A DNA stretch of 64,000 nucleotides from Candolleomyces eurysporus. Taxonomy: Eukaryota; Basidiomycota; Agaricomycetes; Agaricales; Psathyrellaceae. Location: positions 1 through 64,000 of the forward strand of contig JANBPK010000744.1 of NCBI GenBank assembly GCA_027579435.1. The letters are read 5' to 3'. Position numbers and translations under genes: made by a program. This document shows positions 12,381 to 21,779 of this stretch, in pieces. A model generated the notes under the pieces. The model had not been told where the DNA came from. It worked only from the letters and a program-made list of their open reading frames with translations, and did no database searches. Each line of letters begins with the position of its first letter. The first letter of the stretch is position 1.

Positions 12381-13560
12381 AGAAGAAGAGTTGCGAACTG
12401 GTGAACTCGCTCTGCGCTCAACTTCCTGTGGAGACACCCGACATTCAAAACGACGTAGAGGAATATCCATGGAGTGGGACGTACCATCGTACGGCAAAAG
12501 GCAGATTAAGGGAAAACGTGACCTGAGATCTGATGCGACTGAATGTGAGGGGAAACCGGGAAGAGGGGAAATGGGAAAGAGGACGAGGCTCGTAGGTTCG
12601 GTGGGCGGTGTGCAAATATTCCTTAGTCGCGCGTGGATGGCACAGCCACCGGGCTCTTTCTCATCTCGACCACGAGCACCCCCTCGCCCAACGACGACGA
12701 CGACGAGCGGCGGGGATGTGACGACAACCAACGGCAGAAAAAATCCCTGCCAAAGCAGAGGGATTTTTGCCAAGGCAGGTGGCAGTCGACAGTACCAGCG
12801 ACTCCGAGCGACGAAGAGCAAGAAGAGCAGGGCTAGGGGNAGGGGCGGGTTAGGTGGAAAACGACGACTGCGAGGAACGACGACAACGAAGGACGAGGAC
12901 GACGATCACTCCCCACAATCGACACTTTGATCCCACGTTCGGAGTGCTGCAGGCCGTGACCGACGTCGCGGCCGGTTGAATAGTGGGATGTAAATCGGGA
13001 AAAAGAGTTCCAAGAACTTTTTGAGAGGCAGGTACTTGAGCGGGTCGAGAGGGAGGTAGAGAGGAAGAGGAACAGTTGGAGGCCGAAGAGGGGAAACGAA
13101 AGCATGAGAACGAGAGCTGAGGGAGAAGGAGAGGGAGTCGAGAGTTGGAGGCGAGAGGAAGGATGGTACGGAAGGTGCGTGAAGAGGCTGTCCGAAGAGT
13201 GTTCGCCCAAGGTTGGGTTGAACTTTGGTACCTTTTCATTTCATTTTATTTTTCTGTTCACCTTTGGAAACCGACCGCATACAAGCAAGCACAGAACACG
13301 ATACTTGAATTTTAGGGAGAAAAAGATTTACAATCGTCAATGTAGCGACGGAAACCACTACTGACCTTCGTCGAAATTTGTGTGGTCCACCACTACCTCA
13401 CCAGACTACGACGACGAACGACGGGGATGAAACACAGCCGTCGACTCCGAATACGCTAGTGGCGCCGAGGGATAGGAAAGAAGAGGAGGAGGAAAGGAAA
13501 ATGGGCGGATGAAAGGTGGAGGACGGCGACAGATAGAGGCGACGGATGATCTATTCCTTC
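12381..13560. repeat. Low-complexity zone with GACGACGA-rich repeat modules
   Basis: Contains two related modules. Module A (about 12655-12735) includes CTCGCCCAACGACGACGACG followed by AGCGGCGGGGATG. Module B (about 13395-13500) has ACGACGGGGATGA, then GACTCCGAATACGC and a GAGGGATAGGA...GAGGAGGAGG tail. Both are shared with module C at 16050-16190. A perfect 10-bp hairpin (AAAAATCCCT/AGGGATTTTT, 12739-12748 and 12759-12768) lies between. Open frames across here on both strands (for example minus 12372-12821) are by-products of the biased composition. Confidence 0.5.
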
Positions 13561-13692
13561 ACTCATTTATGGCGACGTTTTGAATGGCATCGCCCCTCTC
13601 TCGTCTCACCACCACCGTCGGCTCTGCCGTTAACGACGAGGACGTGGCACCGATACTCCAGGTAAGTGGGTATCGATATGCCTTGGCACCGT

Positions 13693-13726
13693 ACTGACCG
13701 CTCTTTATAGCTTTATAGCGGTCAGT
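13693..13726. repeat. Perfect 10-bp inverted repeat (hairpin)
   Basis: ACTGACCGCT at 13693-13702 and AGCGGTCAGT at 13717-13726 enclose a directly repeated octamer (CTTTATAG twice, 13703-13718). It could fold as a stem-loop or mark the ends or footprint of a small mobile sequence. It lies just upstream of the aspartic protease pseudogene. Confidence 0.6.
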
Positions 13727-13979
13727 CCGGGTCGCAAGGCGGAACCGGAAGGGAAGGAGGTTAAAANGGGGGGGATTGGAAAGGGGAAGGACGCGTTCGG
13801 AGAGCTGTGGTGGGCGACGAAGAACGGCAGCGGGGGTGCCCACCGGCTCACTACCAACACCCCTACCACCCGCGAATGTCGAAGGATGTTCTCTTTGCCA
13901 TCGCTCTTCTCCTTTGTTCCCTCCTATTCCTCTCCCTTCCCTTTACCCCGTCTCTCATCGCTAACTCTCTACTCTGTTC

Positions 13980-15435
13980 CGCCAGCCGCCGCTACCCAAG
14001 TCGACAAAGAGTCCCTCTCGCAAAACTTCCACGGTCTCCTTGGCCTCGCCCTTCCACTCAACACCGTCATTGCACAAAACCTACCAGCCGGAACTACGAA
14101 CGACCCTGATGGAGCGGCGTGGGCGAGTAATTTGTTCAGTATTACTCCAGTGGACAATGCGCCGTTGTTGAGGTTTATCGGTGGGTGTTTCGTCCCTGTT
14201 CGTCTCTTTCCAGGACACTTCATTCGTTGCTTTTGACGTTCGAGGTCCGAGTCGCTCGTCCCCTCCCATCCCCCGTCCGTGTTCCTCGTCGTTTTATCAG
14301 TACTAACATCCTCACGTAGGCATGAAGCTCGAACGACCAGGCTTCAACGGACGTATACCCTCAGTCATGGCACTCGGCCGTCACCCGTCGTTCATCACCT
14401 CCTCCACCCAATCAGTTACACCCTCTACCATCGGCACTTCTACTTCCGATTCATCCGGAGACAGACACAATCTCGAAGCCGATTTCGAGTACGATACCCT
14501 CCACGCCGAGCGGACGAGTACGTTATTCTGGAAGACCAGTGTCAGAGAAGTCGTCGTGTACGGGACGAATGGGGAGAGGTTGGATGTTGAGCTCGGGAGA
14601 GGGACTATGGGTGGTGGTGAGTGCGGGTCTCTTTGTCTTCGATTTTCGATCTCGGTTTCGGGTGGTTGGGATTTGAGTTGAGTGAGGGCTGCAGTTTTGA
14701 TCTGGACTGTGCTTGGTCTGACCGAGTCTCATCCTTGAGGAACGAAATGACACCCGCTTGATCTTTGTTCTTCTGGTGCTCATTGTTTTCGAGTGTCATT
14801 CGTTCCGCCGAGCGAGACGGTCGCCGGACTCTCCCTCGTTCTTCCCCCCTCCCGTAACGCTTCATTAGATCCCTCCGTATTCCTCCCTATCTCTCCCTTC
14901 GCTCTTCAGCCCACTGACTCGATCATTTGTAGTGCTCCCAAGCGCGGTCCAGGATACCGGTGTACCGCTTATACTCGCCACCAGCCGGATTGCGAATGCA
15001 ATCAATGAAACGGTGGGTGACTCCCGCGGAGGACGGAATCTGTGAGTCCGTTACTTTGTTTCGGTGTCGGTTTCTTTACTACAGTCCCCTTCCACCGTCT
15101 TCCATTTCTTTCCATCTCTTCCCCCTCTTCCCTTTTTCCCTCCATGTAAATTTCTCCTCCCTCTTCGTCGTACTCACAGGGTTTCCGCTCGTTTATAGAC
15201 TACGTCCCCTGCTCGACCCCTCTCAACCTGACAATCGAACTCGACAACCGAAAACCAATATCCATACACCCACTCGACCTCACCGCCGAGCCGCAAGCCA
15301 CGTTCTGTATCGGCCTCATCCAATCTGCCGACTAGGCTTTGGGTAAGTGACGTCTACCTCCCGTTTCGAACAACGCGTTGAACGTCGTTGCCACCCTTTC
15401 CCTCAGGCGACGAAACCACTAGCGTCTTTGGGATA
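13980..15435 (+). pseudogene. Aspartic (pepsin-like) protease, truncated pseudogene
   Basis: Only the second half of a pepsin-family A1 protease is present. Exon 1 (about 13980-14179) encodes ATQVDKESLSQNFHGLLGLA, typical of the region after the active-site flap; exon 2 (about 14320-14618) includes RTSTLFWKTSVREVVVYG; exon 3 (about 14933-15049) carries the second catalytic motif QDTGVPLI with Asp at 14953; exon 4 (from about 15199) has VPCSTPLNLTIELDNRK and ends CIGLIQSAD at a TAG (15333-15335). Family members continue with about 30-100 more residues. The first catalytic DTG lobe and a convincing signal peptide are not found upstream, where repeat modules lie instead. Hence the gene lacks one of two essential Asp residues and its C-terminus, and is very probably dead. 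In the intact family these are secreted or vacuolar acid proteases. Confidence 0.75.
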
Positions 15436-15770
15436 ATGTTTAGCCTCTGAAACGCATGGCAACCCTTTTTATGTCGTGGATCGACTTCTGCTTTTCATAT
15501 GGTACCATTGGCTATGAACGACAGTTATGTACCGCCCGAGTTTATCATATACATGAAAAGCGATTCCTTTAGCCCAATTGCAGAAGAGACCGGCAACCCA
15601 GACACAAGCAGCAGCGAAACAGATTGCCAGGCAAGTTCCAGGACGTTCAAACTGTATCGCGAGCCTTCGGTCTTGGGTTGGGTGACGAGCAACACAAGAA
15701 CGACGAACCCGAGGTCTGAGCATAAAATAGAGGGGTAGACGGTCAAGGAGGAGATGTAGCCCAGAGCGCA
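15436..15770. other. 3' flank of protease relic
   Basis: An open frame at 15499-15738 (plus strand, 79 codons) lacks recognisable features. It may be further decayed protease sequence or chance. Nothing else seen. Confidence 0.3.
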
Positions 15771-15819
15771 GTGCGTTGGAGAAGGTGCAGAGAAAGGGTT
15801 AAAGACAATGAGGAGACGG

Positions 15820-16030
15820 CCGTTGAAGGTCGTTCAGGTGCAACTCACCAAGCGAACGACCTCCAACGGTCGTTCAGGTGGAGTATACCACCAAACGATC
15901 ACCTTCGATGGTCGTTCGGGTGCAGCACCAACCACCATCAACGATCGCCACTCGGGTGCAGCACTACCACCCACGACCATCAACGATGGCCGTTCGGGTG
16001 CTGCACCACCACCAACGACCATGGTACTTG
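15820..16030. repeat. Minisatellite, about 40-48-bp imperfect tandem repeats
   Basis: The core CGTTCRGGTG recurs at about 15831, 15870, 15914, (CACTCGGGTG) 15950 and 15990, each followed by GCA/GTA-rich sequence and ACCACCAAACGATC or ACCACCATCAACGATC-like spacers. Units differ in length and by point changes. The reverse-complement words CGAACGACC and GGTCGTTC both occur, so the array is also partly palindromic. Confidence 0.75.
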
Positions 16031-16039
16031 TTGCGCGCG

Positions 16040-16190
16040 GTCGGCACAGCCACCATCCGCTCTCTTCCTCTCAACCACGACGATCCACGACGAACCCCTC
16101 GCCCAACGACGATGACGAGCGACGGGGACGACTCCGAATACGCGAAATATGCCGAGGGATAGGACAGAGGAGGAGGAAGAGGGAAGAGGT
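16040..16190. repeat. GACGACGA-rich repeat module C
   Basis: Shares CTCGCCCAACGACGATGACG and AGCGACGGGGA with module A (12690-12715), and GACTCCGAATACGC plus GCCGAGGGATAGGA and the AGGAGGAGGAAG tail with module B (13440-13495). It therefore looks like the full-length version from which A and B retain different halves. It follows directly on the minisatellite. Confidence 0.65.
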
Positions 16191-16329
16191 CAAGGCGACG
16201 ATGGTGGAGATGCGAGCGAGCATGGTGAAAAGTTGGTGAGGCGGGTAAGAGAGGTTGGATAGCTAAGCTGAAGACTCGTCGAAAAGCTGAGGAGTGCTGA
16301 GGACTTGGAGTGGGACGCACCCCGACTTT

Positions 16330-16920
16330 TATAGACGTTTGAGTCACCCCAAACATCGTGAAACAGTATGCGCTAGCGGTGCAACAAGGCGAGCCAATGG
16401 AATTCGTAGAAAAAATTCTTTCGGGCGCTTGACAAGTTACCAGTGCTGCCAGACTTGTCAAGCGTTTTCTCGAATCTGTTCGGTTCCCGATGGCCTAAAG
16501 CGGAATCCTGAATTCCAAATGAGATACGATACGTACCTGAAGACTTGCGGTGAGAGTCTTCAGGTCGCGATGTATCTGAGTGTCCGCCAAGGAAGGTAGC
16601 TACGTAGCTGCAAGACCGCCGGTCGATATTAGTGACCTACGTGAGTCTCAGAAATACAACGAATCATGAAAAGCCTTGCTGTGACTTTCAAATTCAAATT
16701 CGGGTTTGTGGCTTTGGACGTCACCTCCCGATTCGGGCTAGCGTTAGCAGAAGAACGGTCTCCTACTTAGCATTTTGTGTGGTTTGCGGTGGACAGGTAG
16801 GTCGNAAAAAAAATTATCGAAGATCAAGCACTAGCGGGTGTTGCTCAACGCGTATCAGATATGTTGTGGCGGTATTTGTAAGCACTGTCCTGAGTTCGGG
16901 GTTGAGGAGAACCTAATTAG
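16330..16920 (+). pseudogene. Possible decayed coding sequence, unknown family
   Basis: Protein-like segments appear in changing plus-strand frames: YALAVQQGEPMEFVEKILSG (about 16366-16425), KRNPEFQMRYDTYLK (about 16499-16543), VAARPPVDISDLRESQKYNE (about 16607-16666) and GICKHCPEFGVEEN (about 16870-16912). Stops and shifts separate them, and an N lies at 16805. No family recognised. The rest of 16920-17445 shows no gene. Confidence 0.3.
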
Positions 16921-17445
16921 CACAAGAGGAAAAACTCTTCGGTAGGTAAATAAGACTCGAGAGGACGGAGGCCAAATTTACGATGGGTGAGATCTTGAGA
17001 GATATATTGGATATGGCGTGGTGCACAACGATCAGCTTCGCATTGATCGAGCTAGAAGAAAACATATCACTTAGAACAAGTGAGAGAAGCCTGATCTAGC
17101 AATATATCGAAGAAGTGCGTTTTTACTTAGCGAATATCTCACAAGTTGTGGGCATACCTCGAGGCTTCGAAATCCGATTAGCTTTAGCCTAATTAGATGA
17201 GACGAGTCTCCGAGGGCCGACGCAAGGACAACAGGGTTTTGGGGTGAGGGCGAGAGGGATCAAACGACCGCAATCTCGCTACGTACGCGGGGACTGGACG
17301 CGTCCGATCCAAAGGAATGATCTCCAGCAGGGAGCAGGGAGCAGAGGTCTGTGATTAACTCTAACAATAACAGTATATACAATACTTAGTACTTAACTCT
17401 ATATGATATGATACGATGAACAACAGAGACACACCGCGCCTTAGT

Positions 17446-18941
17446 CTACATTTAACATCTCCTCCATGGTGGTTTCATTCTGGTGCTTTTGGATAGCCTC
17501 GACAATATCTTCCAAGCCATCGCCTTCGAGGACGGAGGTGAGGTTCATTAGCGTTAGGCCGATTCGGTGGTCTGTGACGCGTTCCTAAAGATGAACGGAT
17601 AACAAGAAAGCGTGCGTTGTTAATCGAACTGTGAACTGGAAGTGGGGAGAGGGGATGTAAGTACCTGGGCAAAGTTGTACGTCCGGATTTTATCGCTTCT
17701 GTCGGCCCCACTGACGAGATTCCGGCGAGTGTCTCTGCGTTCTTCCATCTCGCGTTGGAGTTTTAGGTCCATGAGTCGGGAGCTTAGAACTTGGAAAGCT
17801 CTACGTCGATTCTAATCGCAGGTCAGTACCAAATTCCAGGCATTGTTAAGAGAGCAGCAGAAACAAAGAACAAACGTACTTGGTGTTGACTACGTTCGTC
17901 CTGCATAGAGACGGTGATACCGGTGGGGATATGTGTCAGGCGGACGGCGGATTCGGTTTTGTTGACGTGTTGACCACCGGCACCTCTGGCTCGCATGACC
18001 TCGAGTTTGATGTCGCTCATGTTGTAGAGTTCTTCGGATTTTGAGTCGTTCTCTTCCATGAGAGGTAGTACCTATCCGACGCGTCAATCTCACATTACAA
18101 GGGAGCAGTGATTTGCACGTACCACGACAGCAACAGCGCTCGTATGCACCCGGCCTTTGGACTCTGTTGCTGGAACTCTTTGGACGCGGTGCACACCACT
18201 CTCCCAACGTAGGTGGTCGTATGCAGCCGGTCCTTTGACTTCGAGAATGGCATCCTTGATCCCGCTGTCTTCCAAGTCGTTTTTGGCAACGACTTGGGCT
18301 TGCCAGCCTTTGGTCGCGGCGTATCGTTCGTACATGCGCAACAATTCCCCCAGGAATAAACTGGACTCTTGACCTCCGGCACCGGACTTGAATTCCATCA
18401 GGGCGGAAAGGTGGCCGGTTTTGGAAGGAGGGACCAAGAGGGTAGGGAAAGTAGATTCAAGGCTCTCGGTGAGGGTTTCCTGGAGAGAGGCGTATTCTTC
18501 GGAGGCCATGGAGCGCATGGTGGGGTCTGGATCGTTGAGCAGTGTGGAAGTTTCATCGATGAGCTACTATAGAGTGAGTGGTGAGTGAGTGGATTGTGGT
18601 GAACAAGGGGGAAGTGGAGGACCTTTCGGTTTTCGGTCCAGCGGTCCCAGGCTTCTTGGAGAGGTTCCATCTCCTTGACCTGCTTTAGACGCGCCACGTC
18701 TTGGGGACTGGACATGTCCTCTGAGATCTTTGTGCCGTGTTATTTCCGGGACTTGTAGACAGAAAACAGGACGTACCTGGGAGAGGATGTGAGCACGCTC
18801 ATCGACCCGCTTCTTCACCACCCGCAAGAGTCTGCCATGCTGCTGCTCCAGGAGCTGAACAGCGTCAAGCTGCTGTTTGAGGCTGGCCTTGGCTGCGTAG
18901 TGTCGGACAAAGAGGGGACGCCATGGTATTCGCGACAACAT
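17446..18941 (-). CDS. MRF1: Mitochondrial peptide chain release factor 1
   Basis: Six exons on the minus strand: 18941-18777, 18720-18623, 18566-18123, 18071-17880, 17811-17665, 17584-17446; frames join through GT-AG introns. The start [20 protein letters not shown] is Arg-rich without acids, as expected of a mitochondrial targeting peptide. A coiled N-terminal helical region follows, then the PCRF domain ([20 protein letters not shown], with the [20 protein letters not shown] block). Last comes the RF-1 domain with the catalytic GGQ loop ([15 protein letters not shown]). The GGQ Gln triggers hydrolysis of peptidyl-tRNA at UAA/UAG stops on mitoribosomes. Length is normal for the family. The gene is single, with its 5' side facing the CACTA element about 850 bp away. 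Confidence 0.93.
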
Positions 18942-19787
18942 AACCTTGACAAGGCTGCTCGCTGCTGCCGGCTCGCTACTGATGAGTGTGGGCCAAAATA
19001 AAAATAAATAATAAAAAAATAATCGAGGGGAAGAAAAATAAAAGGAAGAAGAGGGAACTGACAGAGACTCACCAGGACTTGCTGACACCCGTCGCTCCGC
19101 AGTAGCTTGCTTGGACGTGGGGAACGATGGTGAAGTCGGATTTGATCGCAGGCTCAGAACAGATTTCCCGAATATATTTACACAGCCACGTCAGTAGCAA
19201 CTCCGCTGCTACTGCTGCTACTGACAAAAAATCCTCCAAATAATCACCTGAGATACAAGAAATACAAGAAAAATAATTTAGCTGGCGTTAGATGTTTCAA
19301 ACTAATGTGCACAAGAGAAATTGCTATCGGGGGAGTCGGTGTTGCCAAATCTCGGAATTTGCTACTGCATCTTATCTGTGCAAGATAACAAGCTGATTTG
19401 TCAGCACGCGGCAACCAAGCCGGCGACAGTGCTGATCATTGTGCAGGCTCATTGGATATGCTTACCACAATCTAGAAAGCAAATGTAGAAAGCCATACTT
19501 CAGAGATAGGATGAGGAATGAAATACCTATTTCCTCCCAAAGAAAAACTGCCAATAAGAGGCTCAGAAAATCAAATTTCTGGTCCTGCGGGGCCATCATA
19601 CTTGAATAACGTGCACAATGGCCCCGGTGTCTGCTTAATTTTCCAGCAACAAGGATGTAAATCCCACTAGACCTATCATCCCGGACAAAAAATCTGACCA
19701 GGGGGTGGACTCAAGGGTGAGGAGTGGGTTGGGTAGTTTACACTTGCCAGCTACCGGCACAGCTCTCAGTATCACGAACCTTGCACT
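18942..19787. other. Promoter region of RF1 and left flank of the CACTA element
   Basis: No gene seen. A perfect 10-bp inverted repeat (GTCAGTAGCA at 19190-19199, TGCTACTGAC at 19216-19225) overlaps short GCTGCTACT direct repeats and may be a regulatory hairpin or an old insertion footprint. The left copy of the ACT target duplication is at 19785-19787. Confidence 0.4.
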
Positions 19788-19842
19788 CACTGCGTTCCGC
19801 CCCGGATTTCGTTCTCAGGGTTAGGTGGGAAAAGGTCATGTC
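19788..19842 (+). repeat. Left terminal inverted repeat of CACTA element
   Basis: Thirteen terminal bases match the right end perfectly. The following about 40 bases match with scattered substitutions and small shifts, including GGGTTAGG. Confidence 0.9.
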
Positions 19843-20202
19843 TCCTGTTGTCGCCCCATGTTACTCCACTTTGCCACGTCTTACTACCTGATATCAAACT
19901 TGTTCATCCACATCTCACACTTTGCGCGAAAGTCGACCTTTCATCTCGTTTTCCATGCTGGTAAATTCAGCTGTCGCCCCCTTTCAACGCTTACTCAATC
20001 TCGGGTATAAGCAGGTTTCTCTACAAGAGAAATTTCAACATTCTCTGTCCTTCGTCAACTATTGTCGGTTTCGCAATGGAGAGATACAGCCCCCAAGGTA
20101 AGATATCGTTCAATTGGAAAGAACTGGACATTCTGACGAATTTATATTAATATTAATATCTCTAGTTTTGTTTTTGCCTTTCCCCCTTAATCACCGTTGA
20201 GG

Positions 20203-21162
20203 ATGCCTCCTACCGCCCCAGGCTATGCATTCTCTGACGAGGACAACGACCAACCACGCCGACAAAGGCGTTTTAGCCTTGGACCTCTCCCACCGCCCCT
20301 TCTTCGACCTCGACAACAACCACCACCTTCTCTGAACCAAGTTGTGGAGAGGATTGCGGGCGCTCGTCTACGTCGCAATGAACGCGGCTTTCCAGTGGAT
20401 GCCTGGCTAGGCTGCTGCCTTGATCAGGGTTTCGCGCCTCCCAAAAAGCACATTAATATCGAACCCTTCCATGCCCCTGCCTTTGAAGACTTCCTGACAC
20501 CGGACCTCGTGGAATGCACTGTGACAATCACAGAGCGGGAGGTTAGTTATCAATTACCACTCTACTTGTACAGTATTCTTACCTATCTTCAGTGCGTCGA
20601 GGACAACAATGGTTTATTCGTCAACGAGTCTGTCTTCAGGTTGCATCTCAACGTCTATGTCCCGCCCGAGTGCGGATTCCTTTGTTATGTTGCTGAGAGC
20701 CCTTCCGTGACCCTGGACAAGTGGAGGGGGCTTCTCAGCGACACCAACAATAGACCGGGCTGGCTCGACTACCATGAAGCCTGTCCCCTTAAGTTTTGGC
20801 AGCCCCGTGCTGTTATTGTGGACATCATAGGCATGTACCGGTGTCGTGGATTCAACGCAAGCAATAACTGTTTGCTGCAACAATGGGTTGAAGGGGTAAC
20901 GGTACGTCCTTACTAATTGAGCTCAATCCTATCGCTGCACTCACTGATGCTGGATTGTTAGAGGGGCTCATGGGCAGACTTAAAAGCTGCCATTCTCTTG
21001 AAATGGGTGCCAACTGAAGTCACACCAACCATTCCTTCAAACTCTCGCTCTCACAAGCCTCGTGCCTCTTCGATGACCGAAGAAGAAGCCCGTAACCTGC
21101 AAGTTTGCTTGAGGGATGAATTGGTCCCACCCGAGGACGGTGCAGAGTTCCGTCTAGAGTAG
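20203..21162 (+). CDS. CACTA accessory protein, unknown family
   Basis: Three exons: about 20203-20540, 20592-20900 and 20962-21162. The start is provisionally ATG 20203 (MPPTAPGYAFSDEDNDQ); a tiny first exon at 20076 (MERYSPQ) is conceivable. The protein has a Pro/Arg-rich N-terminus (RRQRRFSLGPLPPPLLRPRQ) and then a globular part with VDAWLGCCLDQGFAPPKKHI and the aromatic CPLKFWQPRAVIVDIIGMYR. The C-terminal exon encodes GSWADLKAAILLKWVPTEVT and ends LRDELVPPEDGAEFRLE. I recognise no domain. Its position inside the terminal repeats and upstream of the transposase suggests a transposition accessory or element-borne regulatory protein; this is inference. Confidence 0.6.
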
Positions 21163-21779
21163 TACCCTAGCTGTAAATATTGCTGTCTGAGCGAGCCTAG
21201 CGTCGATGTATCTTTCAACAGGCATATTAATATTTCATCGTCCGAAAGTAGAAGAGAGTTGATTGACATCTGGCATGGGGAGCACCCAAACTCCGACCAA
21301 CTCAATAAAGGAAGCAACGACGGGGTTCATTCCTCACTTCTTGCTTTCATTCTTCCCCTCCATAGAGTCGCTCTCTGTGTATATTGAGTCCCGAGCTGTA
21401 TGGATCAGTGTTTCTTGGCTGTCTCGAGGCTGGGTTGGGCTGGCGCGATCACCTGACCCTCCCAGCGCATCGACACGCCGTGTTTTCCCTCGCATCCAAT
21501 GTGAACAACCCACCTCTTTCCCACCTCAATCGCAATTTTCATTGACCAGGCCCTTGTAGAAGTGCTTCAAGACCATGACCCCGACTCAGACCACCCCGTA
21601 GCTGGCATCTTTGTTGAAATTTGCCGTTTTTTTCCGGTTTTTTCGGGTGTGTTTTATTTTATCGATAGCACCTTCTCGTTATTCATTCTTCCGACCCACA
21701 GATTTATTGGACCTCCATAAACCAATGGTATACTCCATGTTCTTCCAGACGCTATATCTGTTGTGTTAACTGTTGTGGC

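Noticed and set aside
12372..12821. 149-codon minus-strand frame and the overlapping plus-strand frame
   Set aside because: Both cross the GACGACGA-rich repeat; composition is repeat-driven and no homology is recognised.
15820..16030. Regularly spaced repeats resembling a CRISPR array
   Set aside because: Units are degenerate, the spacers are themselves repeats, and the host is a eukaryote.
17340..17445. TGTGATTAACTC... considered as an LTR end
   Set aside because: No matching second copy, primer-binding site or retroelement coding sequence was found in the window.
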